A stretch of DNA of 64,000 nucleotides, from positions 113,117,369 to 113,181,368 of the forward strand of contig CM060843.1 of NCBI GenBank assembly GCA_030762175.1. Direction: 5' to 3'. How positions within the stretch are numbered: the stretch's first letter is position 1; the number at the start of each line of letters is the position of its first letter. Positions 23,801 to 37,435 of the stretch are shown here, one piece after another. The position numbers were made by a program, and so were the translations under genes. Source of the DNA: Metallyticus violacea. Its lineage: Eukaryota > Arthropoda > Insecta > Mantodea > Metallyticidae. A model generated the notes under the pieces. The model ran no database searches and was not told the DNA's origin. It was given only the letters and a program-made list of their open reading frames with translations.

Positions 23801-24762
23801 TGTACGAGCGTAACTTTGAAGACAAAGAGCGTGCAGGTCGGCCCTTAGAGGTGCTCCCTTTTGAAAAAATCGCTCTTGTGAAAGGAGAAATTATGGAAGA
23901 TCACGGCTCAAAGTTACAGAAATAGCAGCAAGGTTGGGCCTTTCTACAACAACAGTCCTTCGAATTATTCATGAGCATTTAAACATGGATAAGGTTAGTG
24001 CAAGATGGGTGCCTGCCTTCTTTCCTCAGTCCAAAAGCAGCAACGAGTCATCTGTTTTCATGCATTTTTGCAGCTCTGCCATGGGTACAAGAGAGAAGTT
24101 CTGCAAACCATTGTTACAGGAGATGAAACTATGGTACTCTACCATGATCCGTTGTCCAAAACAGAATCAATAGAGTGGCGTGAACCTGGCGAAGCACCGC
24201 TTCTAAAGGCCAAAGGTCATTCAGTCAACCAAGAAGATCATGGTCACAATCTTTTGGGACTGTGAAGGAATACTCTTCATTGACTTCAAGGAGAGGAACA
24301 TCATAGTAAATGGGGAGTACTATGCTGGTCTACTGCTACGTGCTTCCATCAAAGGGAAAAGTTGAGAAAAGGTGAGTGCTGGTGTGCACCTTCTTCACAA
24401 CAACGCGTCTGTGCACACAGCTCTTGTTGCAAAGGAAGCTGTGAATAAATGTGACTTCAGGGAGAGCAACAATCCACACCACAGCCCAGATCTAGCCCCC
24501 AGTGACTATTTCCTCTTCTCAAGACTCAAAAGTGCCTTCGAGGAAGGAAATTTAAGTGTGACGAAGAAATGGTGGATGCTGTTTATGCCCATTTTGCAAA
24601 CAATACTTCCGACTATTTGGAGGGCGGGGTTAAAATGAAAATTCAAATCTATGGAAAGTGTATTGCAATAAAAGTTAACTATATTGAAAAGCGAAATATA
24701 GTTTTTGTCTTTATCATACCTAGAAAATGGTTAGGCCGGAAACTTATGGACCTACCCTCGTA
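23801..24762 (+). pseudogene. Mariner transposase relic with right terminal end
   Basis: Successive frames encode pieces of a mariner transposase: an AGRP linker (about 23835), a GLSTTTVLRIIHEHLNM helix-turn-helix region leading to SARWVP (23934-24015), VTGDET with the first catalytic Asp at 24122-24124, and HSPDLAPSDYFLF with the third Asp at 24504-24506. The second catalytic Asp of the usual HDNA motif is Asn (24399-24401). The 34-residue spacing to the third Asp fits the DD34D signature. At least two frameshifts and a stop break the reading frame. A mariner-like 3' end, CCTACCCTCGTA, closes at 24762 on a TA. The matching left inverted repeat was not found, so the 5' end is probably lost or too diverged. 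The element cannot be autonomous. Confidence 0.88.
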
Positions 24763-26513
24763 TGTTTAGAGAGATATTGAGAGAGTGAAAGTGAGAGAGA
24801 GACTTCATCCAGAGCAGTAGGGGGAACGAAGTCCTTCTCAGAAAGACTGAACACGTTCAGCGATTCAAATGATTCTGTGCAAGTAACAGTATTTTGATCT
24901 TGAGAGGAAATAAAATAAAATTGATAGTGCTAGTGTTGATAAAGCCGGCGACGCCGAGACTGCTTTCAGAGCTGTGATTACTCTTGTGTTTAACATTTCT
25001 ATTTCGTTTTATGTATTAATTATTAAAAGTATTTTGCATAAATAATAAAGGAGATACATTTGTTCTATGATGATAATATGACAAGAAATTGTGTCTTTAA
25101 TTCCGATTTTTAAAAGCATTCTCCAGTTGCAGGAAGGGAATTTGCAACAGCAAAAGATTGAATAAGGTCGTCGATTTCCTGTTGCTCTTCCCCTTTTTAG
25201 ATTTGCTCGCAGAATGACTACACAATCGATATTGACAATGGAAGGGGGATAAAGGAGAGCTAATGATGGCATAAAAGGGTAACTGTGGGGAACAATGGAA
25301 CCAAAAACTGGAAGAGAAGCAGGAAAGTAACAGAAAAGATATGAAAGATGTTAGTAGGAAGTATATTCGCGCATTCATAAAAAATGTGGGCATGTTTTGT
25401 ATTCCAATATGCAGACCAAGCATTTTTCCCCTCTCTTCTTCTACTCCCCTTTTGCTGTGATGAAACAATCTGCAAATTGGGCCATTGCTTTTACTGTAGG
25501 GAAAGAGAGAGAGAGAGAGAGAGAGAGCTTGGGTTGGGGCTAATGCAAAGCAGGAAGATTTCATATGGTGCTCATTAGTATCAAGTTAATTGATAATCTG
25601 CAGCTACTGTACCTAAGCTCAGAAAAGAGGTGACCAGAGGCACCATGCCCTTTGCGTGACTCGTTTCAAAAAGAGAGATCTCCACTTTTCATGTTGAATT
25701 TGTCGGTAATTGGGCTCACAGTCGAGAACTGCAAAGAGTGAAGAAAAGGGAGATGTATTACATAGGTGTTCGTCCATGTCTATTCATTCAAAATACACTC
25801 TAGTAATAATCCAGTGTATTTTTATGCTGTAGCTGTTACACTTACGAGGTTAGAACTGATGGACGCAATGTTGTTTCTTTCGCAGTATTACTGGCATCAA
25901 CAATATTGATTATTATGACAGTAATCATTAACACAATTATATTAAAACACCAAAGCACCAATAATGTTGTTAAACGTTTCTTGTAAGATAAGTGTGTTTA
26001 TCGGAAGAACTCTAGGAGATAGAATTGACATGGTATCAGATGTTTCACTGATTAATCATCCCCCTGCTTTTCCCTTTATCGTTTTCAAACTAATTAAGAT
26101 AATTAAGTGAAATTTGACACGAACATATCTTGCTTGTGGCGGTACTACACCCAAACAATTAATTATTCATTTTCCACAAGCACTTGTCAACGAGCCGCAA
26201 AATAAATAAATATAATCGAATAGTAAAGCTGTACAACACTTGAACGCTTCCAACAAACAGAACGAACTCAATTACTTCACTGATTTCAGCAGTACGTCCA
26301 TAATCTCATAATTATGCACGTCATTTTCGTAGAATATCCGTTTTTGATTAGTGAGAAGCTTACGTCGTACATGAGATAAGGTTAGAGATAAGAATTTGGG
26401 ATGCGGCGTGCTGTGTTGTGGCGCAGTTTTATTGACTCCACTTTCGTACCTATGGAAATATTCCTTGACGGAGAACGCCATAATGACCACATGATGTCAC
26501 CCACCAAAATTCC
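24763..26513. other. Spacer with a (GA)n tract
   Basis: The only tract of note is (GA)n at about 25503-25528. The 155-codon minus-strand frame at 25097-25564 is Ser/Leu/Phe-rich, overlaps that tract and shows no domain, so it is not called as a gene. Confidence 0.5.
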
Positions 26514-26703
26514 GTCGGTCCTAGTGGTGTAGTGGTAACCATATTTGCTTCCTAAACCCAAGATGGCGGGTTCGATTCCGGCGAGGGCTGATGGATTTTT
26601 TCGGGCGTAAAAATCCAAAGTATGGCTCCCTTCGGAAGGGAAGTAAAGCCGTGGGTCCCATGTCGTACATTTACGGCACGATAAAGAACCTCTGGCCTGT
26701 AGG
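26514..26703 (+). mobile_element. SINE family B copy, 3' truncated
   Basis: Plus-strand. The intact tRNA-like head runs TCGGTCCTAGTGGTGTAGTGG ... GGGTTCGATTCC, followed by the GGGCGTAAAAATCC and CCTTCGGAAGGGAAGTAAAG blocks. Similarity stops at about 26700, before the end block. Confidence 0.85.
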
Positions 26704-27408
26704 TATGCCTTCATGCAAAACAACTATTTTCAGTATTATTTGCTATGAAGTCATCAAGCTTCTCATACAGTCAGATATGGTCGTGTCAAATACGTCTACT
26801 AGTCGTAAAGCTATTAATAAAAATTAGGAGTGAAACATCCTGTACATAAATCTGCTCTAACTTTTTTGCTTATTTTGGTAAATAATACTGGATTGTGTGT
26901 TTTCTGAATTTCTATATGTTTTCATGTATTATATATTTATATTTGTTCAAAGATGTTAATAACCGCATTACGTTTATCACGACTGAATGCAGGTTTCCAG
27001 TATTTATTGAAATAGTTGTTCCCCCCATTTCATTCTTTATTAACAATATTTACATCCTTTGATCTTTCATAAAAGAGATTTACTTCTTTGTTTGCAGTGC
27101 CATGCAAGAATGGCAGGAAATGTTGGTAGAGTTATTAATGGTTCAATTTTATAATCACTATGCATTCCTTACGTTTGGGCAAAAATGTCAACAGTCTTTG
27201 CGATAGTTCGCTAGTCCGATTAATAGTTTACTAAATGTGAGCCCCACCTGAAGCTAGGATACCAGCCTTGCTCACGAATCGGTTCAGCCGTTTAAATATG
27301 AAAACAGCTGTTCATCGTAAATAGATAAAAATTTAAATACATAAAACGAGAAGATGTTATCTTCTACGACTAAGAAAATGCTACAAGTTTCTGATTGGAA
27401 GGCAATCA

Positions 27409-27462
<54 letters not shown>

Positions 27463-30149
27463 GTATGTATAACTTTTGAATTATATTACAATAGAGCAAT
27501 TATTATAACTTTAATTAAGATAAGAAAATTGTATTATGTTACTGTGTTTGATAAGTATAATTGCATGCAGAATAGCATTGTCAAGAAAGTATCTAATTAT
27601 CCCATAAAGCAAGAAGTTAAATGCTAAAGAAAATTTTGTATTCACGATATTCTTCACGCTGAAATTAAAATATTCTCTGTCTCCACCACTCTAATTCTGT
27701 ATAAAAATTATTGTGATAATTTCCAGTTAGGTAAAGTTAAAATGTAAAGCACTGAATAAAAAGGGAAGATAAGAGGAGGAAAAGTAAAAAGAAAAATAAA
27801 ATATTTAGAATTGTAGTAATTTTCCTCCCTAACATCCGGCTTCTATAATGCATAGGTGGATGTTAGAGCTTTGAAATATTTGCACGTGATTCTTTTCGAG
27901 GCTTTAGATTTGCGAGTATTCCCAAGGGGGGGGGGGCTTTAAAATTGAAAGGTATGTCAAAGAAGGGGCTCGCATTTGTTTTGTCAGCTGCTGGCGTGAG
28001 TTATAAGTTTGTGTTTTACCTATTAAAATTCTAAAGCGAAGTTTCAAGTTCGTTGTTGCTTTATGCCATAGCGGCTGTTGAAATACTGTGTTCAATTACT
28101 AATAAAATAGGGCGAATGTAGCAAAAAGCTGTGATTAAATACATATAAATGAAGGGAATAGATATTAAAATTAATTAAGGTTTGTCAGCAGCTTTGAGGG
28201 ATTGTGTTTGTCTAAGGCATCGTAATAGATGAGTAAAATTGTGATAGCACATCCTAAGAACAACAGTATGAAGGTAATCTTTAGAAAATTGTCAGAAAAT
28301 ATACGCAAAGTGCATTATTATTGCAATTATAACAAGTGACTATTAGGTATACTATAGGAGAGAAAGGAACGCAATACCATTATATATTAAATATATAATA
28401 TTCTAACTAAAAAATTAAAAATGAAACATTTAACTTTAAACGGTACACCTACTCAACAACGGTGAAAAGTCAAAGTTTGTCAAATTTTGTAAGTAATATC
28501 TAATATATTTTTGAGGGGTGAAACAGATTTTTTGCTTGGATGATTCGCAAGTTCCTAAAATATAACCCAAAGTAAGAAATACAGCCATCAGAAGCCAAGA
28601 CATTGTTGTCTTTTAGGAGCGATTGCTTTTCTGATTGATTATTTGGTTAGGGAGTCTGTAATGCAAATTAATTTCAACATTTCTTCAAGTGAAAAGTCTT
28701 CTGTTTCATTGGTGACAATTGATAAAGGAGACAAAAAAACTGCTGCAGTAAACTGTTACCTCTCCCAGTGATTTCAAGGTTGTTCCCAAAACTGAAAAAA
28801 AAAAAGTCTTCAAGGAAAGACTTTTATCATGAAAACATGGAGGCTGTAAACCAGAGGTTAGACAACTTTTCCTCAAGAAAGCTGTAGACATTTATTTAGG
28901 GCATAGCAGGGAGTAAGTGCATTAATATACAGGAGAAGTGTGTTGAAAAGGATAAAAAATTTAAAAATTAGATGAATCAAAATAAAAAAGTGTCATTGTT
29001 ATGTCAGCATAACACTGAACGGTAATAATTAGTATATGATGACATATACCATACAAGGAAACATCGATCTCTGAATGAAGCTCACAAATATAGGAGCACG
29101 ATCAAATCCTCATGCGCTTTTCTCACCCAGGACATGACATACGAGTATCTGCAAAAGAAAAAAAATTGTACGTGAGACTGATAGATTGACTTTTTCCCAC
29201 TCGTTTAGGATCTTAAAGCATTTCTTACATCATCCGGGAAGTTCTGCGAGAAAATGCATCAGGGGGAACACTTCAACGGTGAAGATGACGTCATAGCGAA
29301 GGGAAGAATAAAGGGGAAGAACTTCGATAATCGTGGCTGATGAGGGGGAAATGTAGCAGGCAAAAATGTCATCAATGCACCATTTTCTTGCTCTTTCTTT
29401 ACAACCATAGGATAGTTGTACTCCTAGAATGGCAATTTTGAAGCTACCGGGCAAGGATAAGGGGAAAATAATATTCACCGAGAGTGATATGCAAGAGATT
29501 CAATGGCTCTGCTTCGCTAGGGGCATATCTGTGGTTAGCGTTACCGGAAGACGTAGAGAGGAAGGAGAAGGTCGTCGGTGGCGGTTATGGCTAACCACTT
29601 CCACAAGCCACCTACCTTGTAAGACAGGAACAGAACTCTTAGGGTAGATATAGTAAAAGTGAGTTTCCTGCAAGGTTTCGGCAAGGAAGAACCTCTTAGC
29701 TCTCTCTCCGCACCTTCCCTGGCAACTCTAAGGACAAAAAATATTTACCAGCAATGGCACCTGTGCCTCAGTTTTGCCACTTCCTGTTTCCGTTCTTGTG
29801 GCTTATATCATCATTGGACGCTGGATTATTACGTGTGCTTCATCTATCCAGTAATTTTACTGTGCTTTGTTACATAAAATTAGAACACTGTCACGTTCTG
29901 AGGTATATTACTTCAAATATTTCAGTCCAATAAATATTTTATCACATAACTTTTTTTTTTTATAATTTAGCACCAATACCACACATACTACATTTAACAG
30001 TAATAGTTTTATAATTATTTAATATCTTTTTAAATGCTGTGATTTATAGGAAAAGATGGTATGCAGTTAGAACCTTGTTATTCAACAATAGGGCATCCTA
30101 TTGTATTACATAGTTCTAGCTGAAATTTTCATCAAGCGTAGATTTTTTT
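26704..30149. other. AT-rich spacer with a few tracts
   Basis: Holds the TG/AG microsatellite described separately, a G run at 27927-27935, and a slightly more GC-rich patch at 29200-29850 with frames of 72-82 codons on both strands, none of which I recognise. Confidence 0.45.
27411..27461. repeat. (TG)n(AG)n compound microsatellite
   Basis: About 16 TG units pass directly into about 9 AG units. Confidence 0.95.
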
Positions 30150-30439
30150 TCCTCTCTCTCTTACGGACCTTCTTTAACACCTCAGGTCATTAGCGCCCCA
30201 TTCAATTCAGGGCGTGATACGGCCGACAAATTTTGCTCAGAGGCCTCTTCTTTCAGGCTTGAGGTTCTCTATCGTGCCGTGAATGTACGACACGGGACCC
30301 ACGGCTTTGCTTCCCTTCCGAAGGAAGCCATACTTACGATTTTTACGCCCGAACAAATCTATCGGTCCTGGCCCGTATCGAACCCGCAATCTTCGGTTTA
30401 GGAGATAAATATGGTTACCACTACACCACCAGAACCGAC
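30150..30439 (-). mobile_element. SINE family B, near full length
   Basis: Minus-strand copy of about 290 bp containing every family block, with the tRNA-like head at the right end and a pyrimidine-rich tail side at 30147-30165. It is one of the least diverged copies in the window. The 70-codon minus-strand frame over it is SINE sequence. Confidence 0.88.
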
Positions 30440-31410
30440 ACACACACAAAAAATAATATATATTCTTCTTGCCATAGAAGAACTCTAGTAGTTAGCAATT
30501 AGCGATAACAAGAGTGGCTTTCTCTTAATGTTTTATCCTTTTCTGCTTTAATAATTACTGATCATTTGTTAATAGTGTTGCTTTATTTTTCTTTTATATT
30601 ATATGTATAACGGTGAAGTAACAGTGTTGCAACTATTATTATATTTATTAGTTCATTAAATTTTGATAAAGACATAATCATCGTTAGCATTACATGTATC
30701 GAAATAGAGCAAAACCTTCGGCAACTAAGGCACTGTTGACAGCGCTTTAAAATATAAATAAAAGTTTACATAGAATCTTAAATAAACATTAAAAGAAGAT
30801 TTCTGCAAATTACAATCACTATCAGCATTTTTCCCACTCCCCTTTTCCTTCTGCTGCATGGAGACTTTTACGAGGGAGAGGGTTGGAACTTTCGTCTACG
30901 AGGAATGTTGTATTTATTTTATCTCTTCTAGCACAGCTCTGCAGGATTCTTAACTTCATTTCCTCGCTTATGTAAACAAAGCAAATCAAATTTTAAAAAA
31001 TAACAACTGTTTGGGTTTGTTAAAAAATAACGCCCTCTCTAACCTACATCGTTTCTTGTATACTCCGTAGGATTTTTAAGTATACTTTAACTCAAAGAAT
31101 TAATTTAAAAAAATTTTATTCTAATGCAAGAAGCATTTGTCTAAGATATCTAAGAATATGTTGATTGTACTGTTATATCAATCCAAATATAAATGAAATC
31201 ATTTAGTATCTGTCATGATTAGAGCCCGCGTTTTTCATTTATCAAGTTGAGAAATAGGCACATAAATATATAAGCAAAAGCTTTTAGATTAATATGTAAT
31301 GAAGCAATTAAATGTAACATTAAATATTTAGTTCCTTTATTAGATAAAGGTTTATACGTAATGGAAAATAGAAGTCCTTTTTCAATTTCTTTCAGTTGCA
31401 GCAAGCTGTT
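30440..31410. other. AT-rich spacer, nothing recognised
   Basis: No repeat family or domain identified. Confidence 0.5.
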
Positions 31411-31659
31411 ATTTATTTATTTATTTGATTCATGTAAGGATGTCCTTTAACATCTCATTCAGTTCAGGGAGTGGAATGGCCGATAAATTTTGCTTTCAGG
31501 CTTAAGGTTCTGTTTTATGGGTCATAAGTATGCGACAACAACGACTTTACTTCTCTTCTAAATGAAACCATACTTAGGGTTTTTACGCCCTAAAAATCAA
31601 TTGACCCTGGCCGAGTTTGGACCCGCTATCTTGGATCGGCCAGATTACCAGAGCCGACT
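31411..31659 (-). mobile_element. SINE family B, diverged copy
   Basis: Minus-strand copy with a clear (ATTT)n tail at 31411-31427, an internal deletion in the middle block and a degraded tRNA-like head at the right. Confidence 0.78.
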
Positions 31660-32109
31660 AGTTACAGCAAGTGAAACTGAGAAATACGTACATTCAACAT
31701 AATCTGTAAACATCGAAATTAATGCAAAAGTGCTGAAAAACAACCTTCATTCAATTACATTGGAAGGAAATGCATAATTAATTAATAATTCCTTTTCTAA
31801 ATATCTGGTGTGATGTATATTATGTTTATATACATAAAGAATGATCGCATAACATCACAAGTGTCACCGGTACCTATTTATACAGAGTTTTAGCTCAAGG
31901 GGGTCCCCAGTTTCATCACTAAAAGCGCAACATAAAGTAAGAAAGTGTGAATCCCAGGCACAACTTACATCATAGTGGAACCTACTACAACACCAACTTT
32001 TGAATTGCATCTTCCATCATTCCCATGGCTTCTTTAAGAGGCATACATGAAGTCCCCAGTTTCTTGATAGTATCGGAACTCAATTGAAATGACATGTGAT
32101 GTGTAAAAA

Positions 32110-32381
32110 CCGCCACGGGTGACCGAGATCGTTAAGGCGTGGACTCGTGAGCAGGAGGTCTGGTGTTTGAATCCCACCAAGACCGTCCTCCCTGACTTAG
32201 GTTTTTTCCATGTTTTCCTCAGTCCTCATAAATGACAAATTTCGGAGAGGTACCGTAAACTTAGGCCTGGAACGCTTCATTCCTTAAAAAAATCCTTTCC
32301 CAATTTATCTTTTCATTATCATCAGTGTTCACCGCCTGTGTACCTCAGTAGTAAAAACGGGCGTAAAACACTATTAAAAAA
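32110..32381 (+). mobile_element. SINE family A, near full length
   Basis: Plus-strand. Head GCCACGGGTGACCGAGATCG, GTTAAGGCGTGGACTCGTGAGC and a B-box-like GTTTGAATCCC, then the body, ending in an A-rich tail near 32381. No confident target-site duplication. Confidence 0.85.
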
Positions 32382-32795
32382 GTTTATAAAACTGGACTGA
32401 GCACTTTGGAATGCTTCATATTCGAATAAAGATTTCAGTCACAAAGTCTACAAAGTTAAAAGAAAAGTTCTCTATCTGACTTCACAGCTTCGAAGTACTT
32501 GCTACAGAAAAGCACAACTTTAAATCAGGTTGTCTACTTTATAATCACAGGCCGTGGAGGCCGATACACAAGTTGCTGCTGCTTATACCATCGTACACGA
32601 TAGGTACATAAAACACGCTTCTTTTCATTGCTATTATCAGTTTATTTACATCCTGAAATTAATTTCTGTCTATTGCGAAGCATATGCCAGACAAGAAATT
32701 TATATGCACCATTTTGGTTGCTGATATCACTCTTTTATCAAAGCACGGCCAATATTAACCCATGTTTACAACTTGAATGGTAATAAATATACAAT

Positions 32796-32930
32796 TCCCA
32801 GGCATTTGCTATTTATGAGAAAAACAGGCAAAAAAAAAAAAACCCAAGTCAAGGAGGATGGTCTGGTGGGAACCGAACTCGAGACCTCCCACTCACGAAT
32901 TCGTGCCTTAACAACCTCGGCGATGCTTAG
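32796..32930 (-). mobile_element. SINE family A, truncated
   Basis: Minus-strand fragment holding the head and the proximal body only. It lies about 400 bp from an oppositely oriented family A copy. An internal A run sits at 32832-32843. The short reading frames on both strands here derive from the SINE. Confidence 0.8.
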
Positions 32931-35900
32931 ATTCAGAGGATATTGTGAAACTAAATGAGCGAAATGAACATTACAGAAACTATTTCGAAACGAGACCATA
33001 TAAAGCAATAAGAGAGAACGTACCATGGTGTTGTAGATTGTAAATGTAAATTTAACTGGCATCAAGAGCATTAAAAGAAGAACATAGAGCATAAATTCGA
33101 CGATATATATACTTTGTAGCGTAGACTGCACCTAAGATCTAATACATTAAATTGCTGATGGCATGTTTTTATATGTTGCCTCGTGTTTTCTCTTTGTTTA
33201 ATGGACTCGCCCTATGGGTGTAATGCACATATAGCAACGCAGCGCTCTCAGTGACTCTGGTCAGTGTGTTGCTCCCAAAATGGAATATTAACCGTGCACT
33301 CGCATTTCCGGCTACTTTAAGATATGATTTTTTCTTTGGTATACTTCTATTTTTCTTTCTTTCTTCTTTCTCTCTCTTTGTAGCATAATTTGTGCTATGA
33401 CATTACCAGATCTCGGAAGATGAGGCATTTATTTTGGTTAAAATGGGCAGGCAAAAAAACACTTATAATACTGAAAATAGGCAATAATATAATTTAAATG
33501 GGCATTTATTAAAAGTGAAAATAGAGATTAATATCAATGAAAGTAGTTGTTTAGGATACTTAATAATTTCTTTATCACCTATTTAAAGTACTTATGCTTA
33601 CTTGTTCGGTTATAAACAATAATAATAGTATGTTTCATTAAGGTAACAACTGTCATGGTAAACCAGTTGTTAAGAGAATATTTCATCGTGGAAAAAACAT
33701 TGGGTTCTTCTCCCAGTGAAATAATTAGAGCATATTTAAAACAAGCTATTTCGGAAAGACTCGTACTAGTTATAACAGAACATTCATCTTTCAGGACATC
33801 ATGGAAAACTGATCAAAGTAAAATAGTTTTGCATAATCCTGGCGATTGAGCAAAAGATACGTAGTGGTTTTTGTTTATGGGGGAATCAGGTTAGCATTTC
33901 TCTTACTTCCGTACAGAACACATTATAGAGATGGTTTATTGCACAGCAGTACCGCTCTCATCTTTCTCTTCTGTAACTTTTTGTTACATTTATGCAGCTG
34001 AGAAGTTACCCTCACCATAAGTTTCCTAGAATTTTCTTGCGCAGATCGATACAAGGTCATTCGCCAGGACTATTCAAAACTACAGTATTTACTTCGTCTT
34101 ATGTTACCTTGACATTTCAGATCAGGCTCACTTGATCCAACGCTACATAATTCCCTTTTTAAAAATTATAATAGCTTGCATATAATTTTAGCACCATATA
34201 CTTGATTGTTTAAAATAAACAATGTTTACAATATGTTTATCAAGAGACTTTGATGTTACACATTTCCACATAATTCTCAATTTTATATTCTTTTGATATA
34301 TTATGAAACATTAGAAATACTCTTTCACCTCTTTCATTTAAGACAATTCTTTTTAAATTGCCCATGGAATGTCGATATGCATAATTAACTTTGAAACTAA
34401 TTCAAAACATCGTAACATGTGTTATGGAAACAATGGTACTGTATGTATAAGACCCAGTCTTTTTTGCCTCATATACAAAAACATTTTTCTTATTTTATGA
34501 AAGACATTATTTCAACTTCATGAACAAGCTGATAAGGCCCACTGCACATCTCTTGAAACGTATACCTGACTAACTACACTCTACAAACAAATTTCCCTCT
34601 ACTTTTAATATCAAGAATTGCTTTGAATATTAACGTAAAAATAAGAAACGCAATCACCAATGAAATCCAATAGGTAGCAACTCATCGAGAGGACGTGGCT
34701 TGAAAAGTAAAATATTTATCTCCCTCCTTAGGGGGAGGGAGATAATAAAAGAATGAAAAAGTGAAAGAAGCACAAATTCTTCAAAATTGGAAAATAAAAT
34801 ATTCTTATGTGTAGAAATCTTAAAAGCAGGAATTCGCTACCATGCTTTTGTATTCCAGGGAAGATTATGTTAAAGGACTGGTGTTTTTACGTAAATAAAT
34901 ATTAAGTTTACTTTACCAAATGATGCTAGAGGAATTCCTGTATTGTTAAGTACTCGTCATTCTCATTTCTTTTTCTCTGAGCACCTTTTATTTTAAATCT
35001 TTAGTCTGTTAACTGTGTGAAACTTTCACATTTTCCACACAATCACAAGCATCCCCCAAAAAATTAATTCATAATTATCTTTCCCTCCGAGGACTAAATC
35101 CTTAATTTTCGAGGCTATCCACATACTAAAGATTCAATTTCATGCCTAGGTTTGGCTCAGAATCAATGTAGTAAGCTCATATTTCATCAATTGTAAAAAA
35201 GCAATTCAGAAAAAAAAAGTTTAATTACGTTAAACAATGACTACCGGCTTTTACAAAGTTATTTTCTTTTGCTGACATCTCAACTTCCGACAGAAATTTT
35301 TTACTGTTTGGAATGAAGAAGCAACTCTCTATTTTTAAATCTTTGTAAAACTTAAACTTGAAAAAGTTATAAGGATAAATGTAAAACTTGTCATTTTGAC
35401 AGATAAAAGCAAATAGTGCGCATTTTTATGGAAACTACTTATATGTATTTATATTATTTTGTTTGTATTTCTCTCTCTGTCTCTGTCTTTCCTTTTATAT
35501 TTATTTTTATTTATTTTTGTTACACTAAAACAGTACTGTAGTTGGCTGGTATCAAAGTATTTCATTTTAAGTGTATAAAGAAAGTCCCTAAATAATTTTT
35601 ATGTATAGAAAATTGCATTTATAAAGCATTCATGATATTACTTTTGGGCCAAATATGCTTCTGGAAAACCTATGTTGGGTTTCCAAAGTTCATGAAAGCA
35701 AGCGTAATATAAATCAGAGACATGACGCGATAGGGAACAATAAATTGTGTTTTTATCTTTTCCATTTTAGTTCAGTTTTCCAATAAGCTTCGTTGCATAT
35801 AGCGTCAAACTAAACGTCAACATTTCGAGTCATCTCTGATTTGCTGATGAAAAACATTATATGTGGTTGCTACCGTCGCGCGCTCGCTCGTTTCGATAAG

Positions 35901-37337
35901 CGCTCTGGATAGTTACAAGAGAACATCATTTGCGTGTATAATACTTATTAAACACAGCCAGCTAATTGCTTTGCTTACATTGCTTAACTGTGATCAATTT
36001 TGTAGTTCTGCGGAAGAACAGCAGAGACACGAAAGTGCTGTTTGGAGAATATTAAATTTGAAAACCTCAAATACTTTTTCCATTAGGCTGATAAATAACT
36101 TAGATAAGGGGAGGTTAATGTGAAAGTATACATGTCTTTGACTTGAAACTAATAGTATTGGAAACAAAAATAACCACAAATGTTTCTAAAGTTGAAGATA
36201 TACCACCGTTCTTTCAAAGAGTAAATATAAGTTCAACACAAATAATCACGGGAGCCATGCTTTCATTTGGGCAGAACTTTACTTTGCATTTTGAAAGTCA
36301 TCAAATTTCGTACGCATTTTTCCACAAGAAAAAAGGTTTTAACTGTATTCTATTGTTAAACATCCTGCTCCACCTTTTAAATGGCTTGTACATGGCTGGC
36401 ATTTATATTATACGTTCCAATACGCCCACCCCTTCACTGTTGCTATGAACACTGATATTATTTTCATGCAATATGAATTTTAATTTAGCATGTTATTACA
36501 AGCAACTGGTTCCTCTTGCTATGTGCGGTAGCTTTTGAAATTACTCATAACATTATTAGTCAAAGCAAAAGCTGTAAAACAAAGTGAAAAAATAATATCT
36601 TCATAGATACGGGTAACATTATTTGATATTATTACTTTTATTAAAGTAATTATATATTCTGAATTTAAACATTTTATGCTTTATTATTATACTAACTTAA
36701 TTATTACAAGAAACAGATAGCCAGGCAATATATGTGTTTGTAACACTGTGCTTAGCCGTTGCTGAAAACTAATTTTTGCAAAACATTGCAAAATTTTTTC
36801 ATACACCGCATGTTTTTTTTAATTCTATGAAGATAAAATTTTCAGAAGAAGGCGTCAGGTATACACCTTAAGATAATAAGAAACATGGTCGACACAGCGC
36901 CTTGTTCACACCTACATACCACTCGATAATCTGTTGTATGTGATGGAAAGCTAGATGGGTACTAGGCCTAATATGTGCGTGTGTTGTGTATGAAGTGCAC
37001 AACGTTCATTAGTAAAATAACGAAAATAGCAAACGAGATCAATTCGGCATACTTTGAATCCAGCTTTATACAGTACCACCAAGTTACCTGAAGTTGGACT
37101 AACTCTGAAAGCGGGCCACTATTTTGTCTGCAGTGGTACAAAAAATATAATTATGTATCCCGGTTTATAATAAGAGTTGAACATTTTCCGCTAAAAGTTT
37201 ACGTTATAATAACAAAAATTACCAATACCATGTTGGTGGGAATTTTATAGTTTTCTCCGAAAACTGCAGCATGCACTAATAGAAGATTGTTGAGATTAAA
37301 TCCTGCTTTTACTTTAGCTATACAGAAACTAATATCG
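32931..37337. other. AT-rich spacer, nothing recognised
   Basis: About 4.4 kb with short chance frames only (up to 101 codons). Frames at 33655-33849 and 35863-36123 were inspected and show no domain. A GC-richer spot with CGCG motifs lies at 35870-35900. Confidence 0.45.
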
Positions 37338-37338
37338 A

Positions 37339-37384
<46 letters not shown>

Positions 37385-37387
37385 TTA

Positions 37388-37432
<45 letters not shown>
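37338..37432. repeat. (ATT)n microsatellite, interrupted
   Basis: Two blocks of ATT units separated by about 10 bases. The minus-strand poly-Asn and plus-strand poly-Leu frames are artefacts. The GC-richer patch immediately to the right (37433-37640) could be the 3' part of a minus-strand retroelement with this tract as its tail, but I do not recognise it. Confidence 0.95.

Positions 37433-37435
<3 letters not shown>

Noticed and set aside
25097..25564. 155-codon minus-strand frame with Ser/Leu/Phe-rich protein
   Set aside because: Composition follows the local (GA)n/(CT)n and pyrimidine bias; no domain, and no promoter or gene context.
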